Shown piece after piece: positions 18,434 through 28,146 of a stretch of DNA of 64,000 nt. Numbering within the stretch: position 1 is the stretch's first letter; each line of letters opens with the position of its first letter. A program made the position numbers and the translations under genes. The notes beneath the pieces were generated by a model. It was not told where the DNA came from. It worked only from the letters and a program-made list of their open reading frames with translations, and searched no databases. The stretch comes from a virus. The DNA lies in IMG/VR virus record IMGVR_UViG_3300036398_003730, positions 1 to 64,000 of that record; one strand, written 5' to 3'.

Positions 18434-19202
18434 CCATGGCGGCGGAGTAGTTTCATTTGATAATGTCATTGATGTAGATCAAGCATTTTTGAAAGAATAC
18501 GTTTTATGGCTAAAGCAAGAAAAAGAAGACACTTTTACCTACATAGAAGAAGATGGCACAACCTCTGCAGTAAATAAGACAAATTTTAAATTTCAATTAA
18601 ACGAAATACCAAAAACTCCAAGAAGATTTTCCACACATGGCAGAACGCTTACTCAAAAACAAAAAGATTTTATGAAAGCATGCACAGACGGACTGTATAG
18701 ATGTGTACTACAATACTGTCTGCTCTATCCTGAAGTTACGCCTTCTATATGGTGGAAAACTAGCGGTCATATAGCAGGATATAATGATGGCAGACACATA
18801 GGCCCCCATTGCGATGATACAATTCAATTTGATTTTGACGAGTTACCAAAAAATGAATTTCCTATTCATAACACACTTAGTGGCGCTCTATATCTCAATA
18901 ACTGCGTAGATAGTGAGCATGAGCTTAATGGAGATAATTTTACTGGTGGACATATAATATTTAAATATGCGGGTGTTGACTATGTTCCAAAAGCTGGTAG
19001 TGCAGTTGTCTACCCATCTAGTTATATTGGAACACACGAAGTAACTCCAGTAACAAAAGGTTCACGATACGTTTTTTTAGAGTTTTTTGCCTATGGTATA
19101 CCAAAAAATGGGGACGGAACACCTGGCAAAGGGGACCACCTTGAATGGCTGCCTAACATAAGGGAAGATGTATTAAAAATGCAAGAATTAAATAAAGAAT
19201 AG
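18414..19202 (+). CDS. 2OG-Fe(II) oxygenase
   Basis: The 262-residue paralogue has an N-terminal HGGGVVSFDNVIDVD segment, SIWWKTSGHIAGY, H132-C-D134, GGHIIFKYAG, H208 and R218. It overlaps the previous oxygenase by 20 bases. Similarity to the proteins at 17327, 19919 and 20813 indicates tandem duplication and divergence, perhaps to distinct residues of one substrate. Converges with the minus-strand oxygenase just after its end. Confidence 0.87.
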   Translation: MSIKYHNHGGGVVSFDNVIDVDQAFLKEYVLWLKQEKEDTFTYIEEDGTTSAVNKTNFKFQLNEIPKTPRRFSTHGRTLTQKQKDFMKACTDGLYRCVLQYCLLYPEVTPSIWWKTSGHIAGYNDGRHIGPHCDDTIQFDFDELPKNEFPIHNTLSGALYLNNCVDSEHELNGDNFTGGHIIFKYAGVDYVPKAGSAVVYPSSYIGTHEVTPVTKGSRYVFLEFFAYGIPKNGDGTPGKGDHLEWLPNIREDVLKMQELNKE

Positions 19203-19207
19203 TTTCT

Positions 19208-19840
19208 TTAGTCAATTGTGTCTTTTTTATCTATACACCAAAAAGACGGACTCATCATTCTTATTCCAGAAGTAACCTCTTCAACACGATGCATGTAGCG
19301 TACTGAGGTGGGAAATACTAATAGCATATTTGGCTCAGGTTTTATTTTTATATCAAGCTCTATAAAATGTAAGAGTCCACCTTCAAAATCTTCATTAAAA
19401 TAAAATACACTACTATAATCTCTATGCGGATGGCCGCTATAAGTGGGCACATCTACACTTCCATCCCAATGCGTGCGTATCGCTTCTCCAGGAAAGAATA
19501 TAACTACACTAGCGTCTTTTTCTTGGCATATTTCAGTTTTATATATTAAAGATAAATTTTCTCTGGTTTTATTTAAAAAATCAGTCTTGTATGGATCTAT
19601 AAAATCAACACTACCAGAAGGTACTTTGATTGCGTTTTTAATTAAATTATCGTTTTTATATTCAGGATAGCTTTCCAAATTAATTTCTTGATATGATATA
19701 TTTTGATTTTCCGTAGATTCATTTACTTTTGACAAAACATCTAAATACAACAAACGGAAAGATTCTTCCATAAAGTAGTTTTTTATTTGGTATATATCTT
19801 CTGCGACTCTCGCTATTTTTTGATTACTTTGCATGACCAT
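19208..19840 (-). CDS. prolyl-4-hydroxylase-like 2OG-Fe(II) oxygenase
   Basis: From the ATG at 19834 the protein has H122-W-D124, H182 and R192 and the FNEDFEGGLLHF strand, so it is a P4H-like enzyme of about 209-211 residues. A longer frame reaches 19948 but its extra N-terminus overlaps the divergent gene at 19919 and reads like noise; ATGs at 19840 and 19834 are the credible starts. It stands in opposite orientation inside the cluster, sharing an intergenic region of about 80 bases with the next oxygenase. Confidence 0.8.
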   Translation of the reverse strand: MVMQSNQKIARVAEDIYQIKNYFMEESFRLLYLDVLSKVNESTENQNISYQEINLESYPEYKNDNLIKNAIKVPSGSVDFIDPYKTDFLNKTRENLSLIYKTEICQEKDASVVIFFPGEAIRTHWDGSVDVPTYSGHPHRDYSSVFYFNEDFEGGLLHFIELDIKIKPEPNMLLVFPTSVRYMHRVEEVTSGIRMMSPSFWCIDKKDTID

Positions 19841-19918
19841 GAGATATACTGTATCATGTAAAAATTGACTTTGGCAAATTGTAACAAGAAAAAATATAAA
19901 TATGGAGTTAATAGAAAT

Positions 19919-20800
19919 ATGATTTTTAATAAAGTTCAGCCAAAACACTTGGGCGGTGGTGTTGTTTTGTTTGAAAATGCTCTGGAATTAGATTGGGACT
20001 TATTAATTAGCAAGTCGCAAGATCTTATTGAAGAAGAGTGGGGCAATATGTATGAGTCTGCAATTGATCCAGAAAATGGTGAAGAGATATACATAAATAA
20101 AAGCGGATACTTCTTCAAAAAAGAATCAATAGACCTAATGCCGAAAAGAGCTGGCGCAATACACAACAAGGACGACGAAGATCTTCAAAGCACATTGAAC
20201 TTTATAGAAGAAGCAAAAGATAAATGCCTACTGCAGTATTTTGAAATTTTTCCTTTAGCATATAAATGTGTTTGGTGGAAAGTTAAAGGTCATATACTAC
20301 AATATCGCAAAGGGGTCTATCTGGGTTCCCATTCTGACATTAGTGCAGATTACATATATGACATATTGGAACCCAAGGATCAGTTAGCACTAAGAAATGT
20401 AGTGACTTCATTAGTTTATTTTAATGATTCAGTAGAAGAAATGCAAGATCTTAAATTCAATAATTACATTGGCGGACATCATTATTTCAATTATTTAGAT
20501 ATAACATATAAGCCAAAAAAGGGGGACATTTTATTTTTTCCATCAAACTATATGGCAGCACATGAAGTTCTTCCAGTTATAGAAGGGCTTAGGTATAGTT
20601 ATTTGGGATGGTATAGCCAGGGAACTCCTAATCCAAATGTTCACGAATATGTTGCAGATCCAATAAAGAATCCAGAATTAGCAAAAAAAGCAACAAACGT
20701 CTACATGCCAAGCCTAAGGCAGGATTTTCAGCAGCACCTTTTAAGAGAAGGTTATCAACAGGATTCTTATCAATATAATATTACTAAATCAAACTATTAA
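19919..20800 (+). CDS. 2OG-Fe(II) oxygenase
   Basis: The 293-residue paralogue from ATG 19919 starts MIFNKVQPKHLGGGVVLFENAL and has CVWWKVKGHILQY, H138-S-D140, H215 and R225. An upstream TTG at 19865 would add 18 residues of low quality and is not chosen. It has a 65-residue C-terminal tail after the catalytic core. Co-directional with the next paralogue, 12 bases apart. Confidence 0.87.
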   Translation: MIFNKVQPKHLGGGVVLFENALELDWDLLISKSQDLIEEEWGNMYESAIDPENGEEIYINKSGYFFKKESIDLMPKRAGAIHNKDDEDLQSTLNFIEEAKDKCLLQYFEIFPLAYKCVWWKVKGHILQYRKGVYLGSHSDISADYIYDILEPKDQLALRNVVTSLVYFNDSVEEMQDLKFNNYIGGHHYFNYLDITYKPKKGDILFFPSNYMAAHEVLPVIEGLRYSYLGWYSQGTPNPNVHEYVADPIKNPELAKKATNVYMPSLRQDFQQHLLREGYQQDSYQYNITKSNY

Positions 20801-20812
20801 GGAATAGCAAAA

Positions 20813-21589
20813 ATGAAAGTAAGCCATGTAGGAATGGGGGTAGTTATAATAGATGAGTTATTCAGTATAGATGATGATATATTGGAAAATTATCTTAATT
20901 GGTTAAAACGTGCCCCAGAAAATACTTTTGAGTACTATACCGAAAATGATAAAGAGTACGCAAAAAATAAAACAGGTTTTATTTTTGAGGCTAAAGACAT
21001 TAAATACGCACCACAAAGGTTTTTGGATGTCAAAGGAAAAAATAGGCAAGACAAACCAAATCAAGAATATATAGAAATTATAGACTACCTAGAGGATAGC
21101 GCATACAAAGGTTTAGTTGAGTATTGCAAGATTTTTAGAGATGCAGCAACAACTTGTTGGTGGAGGCCAATAGGTCATATAGCTGGCTACTGCAAGGATC
21201 AGAGTATAGGTCCGCATTGTGATAATCAAGTTCCTTTTGAGTGGGGGCAAAAAACAGGCAGCCAAGTCTCAATGCACAGCAGTGTTAGCATTAACCTGTA
21301 TCTAAACAATAGTGTTGAACAATTACAGAATAATGAGCTTAGTAAATATGTTGGTGGAGAATTAAACTTCCCAAATATTCCATATCAGTGGAAACCAAAA
21401 CATGGTTCTGCAGCTATATATCCTTCAAACTATATCGGCAGACACGAGGTTCTGCCGGTCTTAGAAGGTGAGCGTTATGCATTCTTAACTATGGCATGCT
21501 ATGGAACATCTTTTGATGGTGGCGAAGTGGTTGGAGGGGAAAGCGAGTATAAAATCTGGATGAAAGACCTTATTAAAGACATTAATTAA
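20813..21589 (+). CDS. 2OG-Fe(II) oxygenase
   Basis: The 258-residue paralogue has TCWWRPIGHIAGY, H135-C-D137, H211 and R221. It closely follows the gene at 19919 and is the last member of the oxygenase cluster before the structural block. As in the gene at 18414, the first iron motif is HCD and lies after IGP, so these two are probably sister copies. Confidence 0.87.
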   Translation: MKVSHVGMGVVIIDELFSIDDDILENYLNWLKRAPENTFEYYTENDKEYAKNKTGFIFEAKDIKYAPQRFLDVKGKNRQDKPNQEYIEIIDYLEDSAYKGLVEYCKIFRDAATTCWWRPIGHIAGYCKDQSIGPHCDNQVPFEWGQKTGSQVSMHSSVSINLYLNNSVEQLQNNELSKYVGGELNFPNIPYQWKPKHGSAAIYPSNYIGRHEVLPVLEGERYAFLTMACYGTSFDGGEVVGGESEYKIWMKDLIKDIN

Positions 21590-21645
21590 ATAAATTATTA
21601 TATAAGATTTTCCGCTACTATACTTAAAAAGTAAGGGTTTTGATT

Positions 21646-21936
21646 ATGTTATACGATGATCTATTTTCATATTCCCAAAGTGGCGTTTCATATTCTGGTG
21701 GACTTGAACTGGGAATACCAACGGTATCCAGTCCTATTTCTGCAGGTATTCCAGGGGTAGTTTTTGTGTCAGAGATAGACCACAATAACTATTCAACAGT
21801 TGGTGTTGTTTCGATAGATTATGTTTCAAGTAGTATAGTTGTCATAGAGACAACTCAGTCAAAACCATCAGCTACTACGTATTCAGCAACTCAGTCAAGG
21901 CCATCAGCCACGACTTATATTGAGTATTTGAATTAA
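21646..21936 (+). CDS. small hypothetical virion-region protein
   Basis: ATG at 21646 follows AAGGG at 21633-21637. The 96-residue product is Ser/Thr/Val-rich and ends in a duplicated PSATTY unit (SKPSATTYSATQSRPSATTY). It is the first gene of the neck/tail block. Ser/Thr-rich low-complexity ends suggest a virion surface or linker role; not recognised. Confidence 0.55.
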   Translation: MLYDDLFSYSQSGVSYSGGLELGIPTVSSPISAGIPGVVFVSEIDHNNYSTVGVVSIDYVSSSIVVIETTQSKPSATTYSATQSRPSATTYIEYLN

Positions 21937-21952
21937 AACTACATACTAGTAC

Positions 21953-21960
21953 TATAAATA
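21953..21960 (+). promoter_or_regulatory. possible T4-type late promoter (TATAAATA)
   Basis: An exact TATAAATA box lies 28 bases upstream of the ATG at 21989, at the start of the structural gene block, with no -35 needed in T4-type late promoters. The same octamer occurs by chance inside genes in this AT-rich DNA, so support is weak. Confidence 0.3.
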
Positions 21961-21988
21961 TAGTTTTTTTATTTAAATTGGAGACAAT

Positions 21989-22886
21989 ATGTCCAATTCC
22001 GTTTTGGTCAATGACACAGTAAGAATTAAAGTAAAGTTTATTGATATAGACCCATTAACACGGGGATCAAGAAGAGGTTAGTCCAACTTCTGTATATGTT
22101 ATTGTAAAAGACTCTGCTGAAACGCAAGTGGTCAGTACAACAGCATCATCTATATCTTCGTCTGAATATTACTATGATTTTACCCCATCAGAAGCTGGTG
22201 AATATACGGTTACGTTCACAGGAGTGCTTGCAAACTCAAGTCAGATAATTGTGACTCAGACATTATATGTTAGTGATCCAGACAGTCAATATGAACCATC
22301 TGTAACACTCGGTGCAGATGAGGTTATATTATTTGCGCCAGATGTAGATCCTTTATACTTAGATCCCGAAGAAATTCTATCAATTTTTCCAGAATCTTCT
22401 TTAATAGAAGCTGGGGAATTAATTCATCATTACTCAAATGAAGTTAAACAAATATATTCGTTTAAGTCAGATAATGATGCGGCAAACATGCCCTATGTAG
22501 CCCTTGAGTATATTAAAGCTTCTGTGGCGTGCGATTTAAGTAGAATATATGGCCTTGGTGGTGACGATGAATTGCAGATTAGATTGGGAGATTTAAGTGT
22601 TACCAATAGATCACTTCCAAGGGGAACAGTAAACAGGGGTAATGCAACAACTTGGTGTCAAATGGCAGCGGCATTAAGAAAAGAAATGTTAGCAAAGATT
22701 ACCGGAATAAAAGGCGTCCAACCAAAAGGTCTTCCAGCAGATTTTATTCCAACTACAGGAAAGTCAATAGACCCAGAAACAGGTCTTGTTGTTTATCTTA
22801 GAGATAGGGATCTTCTTGGACCAGGAAGAAAAAACACAAACGTAGACGACCCTATGCCTAAAAGAGGTCTAAGAAGTCGTGACTAA
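21989..22886 (+). CDS. head-completion/neck-like protein, one CGG +1 shift
   Basis: Twenty-four codons from ATG 21989 lead to the in-frame CGG at 22061; without a shift the frame ends at TAG 22079. Skipping the C gives a continuous 298-residue protein through DPLTGDQEEVSPTSVYV. The N-terminal part (to about residue 95) is an Ig-like/beta domain (ATP-independent; EYTVTFTGVL...). The rest resembles neck or connector proteins (YVALEYIKASVACDLSRIYG, QMAAALRKEMLAKITG). It overlaps the next gene by eight bases. Function is inferred from position. Confidence 0.8.
22061..22063 (+). other. CGG +1 recoding site 1
   Basis: P-site codon ACA, in-frame CGG, following base G. Skipping C gives GGG (Gly) and restores the frame. 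The zero frame stops at TAG 22079. Confidence 0.9.
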
Positions 22887-23260
22887 TCTTAATAGAACTT
22901 TTAGAAACATATTAAAAAAATGGGGTCATGATGTTTTGATCCAAAGAAGATTAGATAATGATTTTAATTATTCATCTAAATTTGAAAGAGTTACAACAAG
23001 ACATATGTATCCAGCAAATTCTGAATTAGCTAATCTTCTCAGAGAAACAGCAGAAGGAACAAGCGCTGATGGTTTTGAGATAATATATTATTTTGATTCA
23101 ACTATCAATCCAAGAATCGGAGACAGAATCTATGAAAACATACCAGGCCATTCAGATCCTAATACAGTTTATTTAGTTGACGCTGTACTTCCAATGAGAC
23201 GGAAAATATGGGAGAATAGAGTATTGGGTTGCTGGAGCAACTAAAGAAAGCCCGGTGTGA
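22879..23260 (+). CDS. head-tail connector-like protein, one CGG +1 shift
   Basis: GTG start at 22879. The protein MTNLNRTFRNILKKWGHDVLIQRR... is typical of small phage connector or head-closure proteins (basic N-terminal helix, then a beta barrel with GDRIYE). At CGG 23200 the +1 frame continues PMRGKYGRIEYWVAGATKE and stops at TGA 23258, giving 126 residues. The zero frame would instead give an unrelated tail and a stop at 23242. The shifted frame ends one base before the next ATG at 23262, which fits normal gene packing. Confidence 0.82.
23200..23202 (+). other. CGG +1 recoding site 2
   Basis: P-site codon AGA, in-frame CGG, following base A. Skipping C gives GGA (Gly); the shifted frame ends just before the next ATG. 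Confidence 0.88.
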
Positions 23261-23261
23261 G

Positions 23262-25248
23262 ATGTCTACATATTTTAATGGTGAAATAGTAAATTTTAAG
23301 TTTATATTCAGTTTGGATTCTGACTTTTATGATCCAATTACTATTGATCCAAATTGGTCAACCAGAAACGGCGATGCAACGCCGTATTATGGATCTGGAC
23401 AAAATGATATATTAATATATATCAACAAAGGTGACGCTGGCGGCGGGCGGAGTTGCAGATGGCCCCTTTTCATATAACGCACAGTCAGCAACACCAGACT
23501 ATGGTCTCGCAATTGCAACTCAATTTAATATAAATCCAGATACAAAAAATCAACTTCAATACAATTATATAACAAGAGATTCTGAAGGAATTTATACTTT
23601 TGTTTATAAAATACCAGAAAACTTATTTCCTGGTAAATATACAGTTGTTTTAGAAACCAGTATTTCAGAAACAAGAGAGATACGAGAGTTAATTTTTTAT
23701 GTTAAAGATAAAGCTACATCTGGTCCAATAAAAATCATTGAAAAAGAAATTTTTGAAAATATTGGTTTCTTGTCTTCAGCAGAACCGCATAGTCTTAAGG
23801 TTGAAGAGATCGTAAACATTTCTGGTGTAGACAACTATTTTGATGGAGTTAAAACAGTTCGTTCCATAGAAAATAATTATAGGTTTTCGGTTTTTGTAGA
23901 AGATGATATTGAAACACAAAGAACTTCAGTAGTACCAACTGGAAGTGTATACAGAGATAAATCTTCTGGTCCAGTAGTTGTTGCTGGTCAGCCTCCCATA
24001 TCGGGAATCGGCGGTTTAAATCCAAACTTTCAACCACTTCAACCATTTGCAACTAATTCAGTACTACTAATAGGGCACGCTGACTCATCTACATTACAAA
24101 TAAATCAACTAAAAAGAATACAATCTCTACAAGATGCAATAGATGCACTAAATGGAGATACAAGGTCACCTCTTTTGAGAGCAGTAATCAATTGCTATGG
24201 CGCAGGATGTCAGGATATCTACATAATGATTTCTGCACCAATGAGTGAGTACGTTGAAGACTATAATAATCTAAATTCTCCAATAGCATCATTTGTTACG
24301 ACTAAACAGGCAACTCCATCTACTCTAAGCTTTTATGAAAAATATTATGAAAGATTAGAAGATTCTTATGAAATAGCAAAAAATTTTGATTTTATTGACA
24401 TAGTTGTTCCAGTTGGGGTTTCCTTTATAAGGTGTGAAAATGTTAATTTTGTAAGACAGCTTGCAGACTTCTGTAGCTTTTTCTATACCAACTCTTCAAC
24501 TATGGTAATAGGAATCATCGGTTCAAGAACAAACGGCGCAAATATTCAAGACATTGAAACAATGTCACAAAAAGGCTATTGGAATAATTTCTTAAAAGAT
24601 GAACAAAGTGCTACGCCAAGTTATCTAGCTTCTGATGGAAGTGTATTAGACGTGGGTCGACATATTCTTCTTTATTATGGAGAGGCAGTATTTAATTATC
24701 CAAACATGGGCTTAACATTTACCTCAAGTATTGCTTCGGCAATTGCGGGTCAAATTTCAAACTGGCCAGTATATTTAGGTTTAAATAGAAAAGCATTAAA
24801 AGGCGGCTATTCTCCAGTTGGAGTTGAGATGACATCTTTGCAAGTTGCTAGGATTCATAATAATAAAATCAATACAATGATTAAAAGCAATAGAACAAGA
24901 AGAGCAATACCATTTCAAATTTTAATATCTGATGATAAGACTTTAGCAAAAGAAGGCTCAAGTCTAGCCAATCTTCCTCAAGTAAGATTGGTAGCGATGA
25001 TAATGAATGAGGTTCTATCAATAGCTTCATCTTCATCAGGGAAGTTCTCTCATGACATCATTAGCGAAAGACTCACTGGAATGTTTAAGATGTTAAAAGC
25101 ATCAACCCCATCAATAATAAAGGACTATAGATTTGAAATGTTTGCGGATAAAAGAAAAAGAGGAAATTTTTACATAGAAATTGATGTAGTCTCTCCTCAC
25201 ACTCTAAAAAGAATAAACTTTGGAATCGTAGCAGGACCAGGAGCGTAA
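23262..25248 (+). CDS. large neck/tail structural protein, one CGG +1 shift
   Basis: ATG 23262 opens MSTYFNGEIVNFKFIFSLDSDF; at CGG 23448 the +1 frame continues GGVADGPFSYNAQ to the stop at 25248, giving about 661 residues. The N-terminal 150 residues look like an Ig-like beta-sandwich (GIYTFVYKIPENLFPGKYTVVLETS). The centre has an alpha/beta pattern (SVLLIGHADSS..., FDFIDIVVPVGVSFI, MVIGIIGSRTNGA) like the sheath-type subtilisin-like tail domain, and the C-terminus (FEMFADKRKRGNFYIEIDVVSPHTLKRINFGIVAGPGA) also resembles a sheath end. It may be a second, divergent sheath-fold or initiator protein. It contains four Ala-Thr-Pro tripeptides. Confidence 0.8.
23448..23450 (+). other. CGG +1 recoding site 3
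   Basis: P-site codon GGG, in-frame CGG, following base A. Skipping C gives GGA (Gly) in a Gly-rich loop. Two nearby CGGs (23441, 23444) are out of frame and silent. Confidence 0.88.
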
Positions 25249-25249
25249 C

Positions 25250-25981
25250 ATGCCACAGAATGCATTCGGTTTTCCAGGAATAAATGAAAATGATGTTATT
25301 ACCAATAGAATGTATACGGGAGATCCGTTACAGGCTGCTGGCAATCTTACTTACATAGAATTCATAGCTTTAGTTAAGGCCTTATGGGAAAATGCCTATC
25401 CGCAAATTCCAATTGAGCCAGAAGCAGGGGGGCAATATACCGCATTTCCTGTAATAACATATAAACTAGAATTAAAAAGAACTCATACAGTAGAGCCAAA
25501 ACCAAGAACAAGGCATATGCCGAGAGATGCTCAGGAAATAATATTTGGTCAAAGATTCCAAAATATAGTTTCCTTTAGCGTACACACTAGAGCTAATAGG
25601 GCAGATGTAGCAGGAGATGAAAATCCAGGTTACATAGGTGCAGAGGTAGCGGATAGAATAATAGAACTTTTTGAAGACTTTATGTTAGAACATACTCCTG
25701 TTTTTAAAAGATTAGGAGCTTCAGAATTTGTTTATTCTAGAAGAATGTCAGACTCAAAATCTAACAGAAATGGCATAGACGTATGCACTAGAACCGTAAC
25801 CTATATGTTGACAACAGAAAAATTAATCGCAACAACAGTTGGAAAGATAGAGAAAATTGTTGTAGACGTCAGAAGGTATATGGCTACAGAGATTAATAAT
25901 ACTGTACCAGCTACTCCAAATTATGAAAATGTAGAAATTAATTTAATAGACCTATATCAATCTGCTACCCCAAATCAATAA
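25250..25981 (+). CDS. tail terminator/completion-like protein
   Basis: The 243-residue protein begins one base after the preceding stop. Residues about 45-200 (YKLELKRTHTVEPKPR, NIVSFSVHTRANRADVAG, AEVADRIIELFEDFMLEHTPVFKRLGASEFVY, CTRTVTYMLTTE) have the strand-helix-strand layout of tail terminator/completion proteins. Position just before the sheath supports this. Two Ala-Thr-Pro tripeptides occur near the C-terminus. No in-frame CGG. Confidence 0.7.
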   Translation: MPQNAFGFPGINENDVITNRMYTGDPLQAAGNLTYIEFIALVKALWENAYPQIPIEPEAGGQYTAFPVITYKLELKRTHTVEPKPRTRHMPRDAQEIIFGQRFQNIVSFSVHTRANRADVAGDENPGYIGAEVADRIIELFEDFMLEHTPVFKRLGASEFVYSRRMSDSKSNRNGIDVCTRTVTYMLTTEKLIATTVGKIEKIVVDVRRYMATEINNTVPATPNYENVEINLIDLYQSATPNQ

Positions 25982-26060
25982 TGTAGTTGTTTTTATAACT
26001 ATGTTGTTACTATATGTTTGAATTTAAATTTTATATACCGATTTTGGAGGTTAAAGCTCG

Positions 26061-27347
26061 ATGGCTATTCCTGGTGTAAAGACAATAATTAAAGATCGCT
26101 TTTATAGTATCTCTCGCCAAGACCTTCCGGTTGGCCCAAGAGTAGCTGTAATTGCGAAAAGAGGTACCGCATCAGGAACAGGTAATGTTCCAGACCTTGA
26201 TTCGGTCCAGGTAAGCAATGAAGCCGATGTTATCACTGCTTTTGGAGAAGACTCAGATTGTCACAGAGCATATGTTGAACTTGTTTCAGCCGGCGCTGAG
26301 AGAATCTTTATAGTACCACTTCCGTCAAATACTGTTTTTGTTAGAGGAACTTCCTCTATTCAGGCAGATATAACATCTGGTGGATCCAGTGTTTTTGACG
26401 CAGCATTCCTTGCTGCTGAATCAATTCTTCCAGACATTATCGTACCTTGGGGTAGAGGTGGACATCCTCTTGACTGGGAAAGTCCAGCAACGCCAGGAAA
26501 CGACGCAGAGTTTGGTTTCTACGCTGACGATACAACTACGGTTGATAAGTCAATGCTTGCACGCGTTGCAAGAGCATGTGCAGATATTTCAGCAAACTCT
26601 CATCCAACTTTTGCAGTCATGGGCATTAAGCCATACTATGGCACCTCAGAGGTCATGACAGCAGCTAACGTTGCAACTCACCTTGCTCTTACTAATTTAG
26701 CTGATAGAGAAGAAGATATAGACGTCCCAACAACAGATTCGGGCGGAAATACTATTTACACTAGATTAGCAGAAGTCGGAAGGCACGTTTTTGTCGTAGC
26801 AGCTGAACTTATTCCTTCAGGATATAAGAGTACTTGGGGTTACACAAACGGTGCAGCATCACTTGCTGGAGCATTAACCAGAATGGCTTCATATACATCA
26901 CCTTCAAATAAGGTTTTGTACAATATAGCCACAATGAGATATAACCCAACAAGAACTCTTCAGGCCTCGCTTAGCAACAAAGCCATTAACGCAGTTGCCT
27001 TGAACTTCAACAGAGTTCCAATTTTTGCAGAAGGTATTACAAGCGCTTCTGCTACATCTGACTATACTAGAATTTCTACAATGAGAATTATAAGCGAAGC
27101 TTCGCTTCTTATTCGTCAAGTATGTCAGAAGTTTGTTGGTGAAGCTTCTACCATTCAAGTTAGAAACTCGATGGAAACAGCTATTACATCAGCACTACGC
27201 GGTATGATGACACTAGGTGCCTTGCTGGATGCGGACTTTGCGGTTTCGTATATTCCAAATGAAAACAAGGCGATCATTGACCTCGTAGTAACCCCGGCAT
27301 TCGAACTCAAATCAATTGAAGTTCGTTTGTCAGTAAACTTAGCCTAA
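26061..27347 (+). CDS. contractile tail sheath protein
   Basis: ATG 26061 is preceded by a strong TTGGAGG site (about 26044-26050), the best in the window, fitting a high-copy protein. The 428-residue product has the sheath layout: N-terminal PGVKTIIKDRF, the SNEADVITAFGEDSD...VELVSAGAERIFIVPL domain, a subtilisin-like core (LPDIIVPWGRGG, HVFVVAAELIPSG) and the C-terminal handshake region (RVSMETAITSAL..., VVTPAFELKSIEVRLSVNLA-type end). It forms the contractile outer tail. It has no in-frame CGG despite its length. Confidence 0.92.
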   Translation: MAIPGVKTIIKDRFYSISRQDLPVGPRVAVIAKRGTASGTGNVPDLDSVQVSNEADVITAFGEDSDCHRAYVELVSAGAERIFIVPLPSNTVFVRGTSSIQADITSGGSSVFDAAFLAAESILPDIIVPWGRGGHPLDWESPATPGNDAEFGFYADDTTTVDKSMLARVARACADISANSHPTFAVMGIKPYYGTSEVMTAANVATHLALTNLADREEDIDVPTTDSGGNTIYTRLAEVGRHVFVVAAELIPSGYKSTWGYTNGAASLAGALTRMASYTSPSNKVLYNIATMRYNPTRTLQASLSNKAINAVALNFNRVPIFAEGITSASATSDYTRISTMRIISEASLLIRQVCQKFVGEASTIQVRNSMETAITSALRGMMTLGALLDADFAVSYIPNENKAIIDLVVTPAFELKSIEVRLSVNLA

Positions 27348-27375
27348 TATAACCGAATAGAACTGGAGGGTTCAA

Positions 27376-28068
27376 ATGGCTGGAGAATACTACGATAGCC
27401 CAGTAAACAAGTATTTAAATACTTACACCACGTTTTCTGGAGCAGATATTGTTGCCACTTTTGGTGGCGTTGAAATAGGTGCTCTTTCTGGAATTACATT
27501 TTCAGTAACAAGAGAAAAAGCCCCAATTTATACAATGGGTTCACCCAACCCAAGGTCTTTCTCAAGAGGCAAAAGAGGTATTGCAGGATCATTAATCTTC
27601 ACTGTATTTGATAGACCAGCATTGTACACAATGCTTGACAGAAACAGTAAGGATCCATCAACTGCTATGAAGTTCTTTACAAGAGCTCATAACACTCTTC
27701 CTGGAGACACAAACCATAGAAGAGGTATTGCTGAATTTACCGATCAAACAAGAGACGTTGTTAGCAAAGTCCCATTTTATGCAGACCAAATTCCACCTTT
27801 TGACATTACAGTCACATTTGTAAACGAATATGGTCAAGCAGCAGCAAGATCAATATATGGAGTTGAACTTCTTAACGAAGGTTCTGGTGCTTCGATGGAC
27901 GATATCGTTATTGAAGAAACAATGACCTACGTTGCAAGAGAGCTTGGTCCCATGTATACTATTGCTAATGATCAGTTGTTTAGATTCAATACAGACAATC
28001 TTGGTGACATCATTTCAAGAGACGCCGTCAAGCAGTCAAGATTGAATCCTGACATTATCAGACCATAG
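27376..28068 (+). CDS. tail tube protein, main copy
   Basis: The 230-residue protein follows a GGAGGG site. GVEIGALSGITFSVTREKAPIYTMGSPNPRS and RGIAGSLIFTVFDR, followed by PPFDITVTFVNEYG, are typical of phage tail tube subunits, whose hexamers stack inside the sheath. Immediately downstream is a strong terminator, so this and the sheath are probably the high-level transcript. It has no in-frame CGG. Confidence 0.88.
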   Translation: MAGEYYDSPVNKYLNTYTTFSGADIVATFGGVEIGALSGITFSVTREKAPIYTMGSPNPRSFSRGKRGIAGSLIFTVFDRPALYTMLDRNSKDPSTAMKFFTRAHNTLPGDTNHRRGIAEFTDQTRDVVSKVPFYADQIPPFDITVTFVNEYGQAAARSIYGVELLNEGSGASMDDIVIEETMTYVARELGPMYTIANDQLFRFNTDNLGDIISRDAVKQSRLNPDIIRP

Positions 28069-28091
28069 TTACTAACCTTTATTAGTCGTTG

Positions 28092-28126
28092 AGAGCAGGT
28101 GTGAGGGATTCCTTCACACCTGCTCT
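28092..28126 (+). terminator. intrinsic terminator after tube gene
   Basis: Arms AGAGCAGGTGTGA and TCACACCTGCTCT pair perfectly over 13 bp (extendable through a G-U and two G-C pairs to a three-base loop) and are followed by TTTAATTAA. The GC-rich stem stands out in this AT-rich DNA. Partial read-through would supply the genes downstream. Confidence 0.82.
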
Positions 28127-28146
28127 TTAATTAAGGAGACTAACAC

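Noticed and set aside
19841-19948. Extended N-terminus of the minus-strand oxygenase and the TTG start at 19865 of the plus-strand one
   Set aside because: The two extensions overlap each other and read as noise; internal ATGs give family-like N-termini.
22879-23260. Stop-codon reassignment (for example UGA as an amino acid)
   Set aside because: TGA ends several tightly packed genes at expected places (12480, 16711, 17328, 23258), and the breaks are shifts, not in-frame stops.
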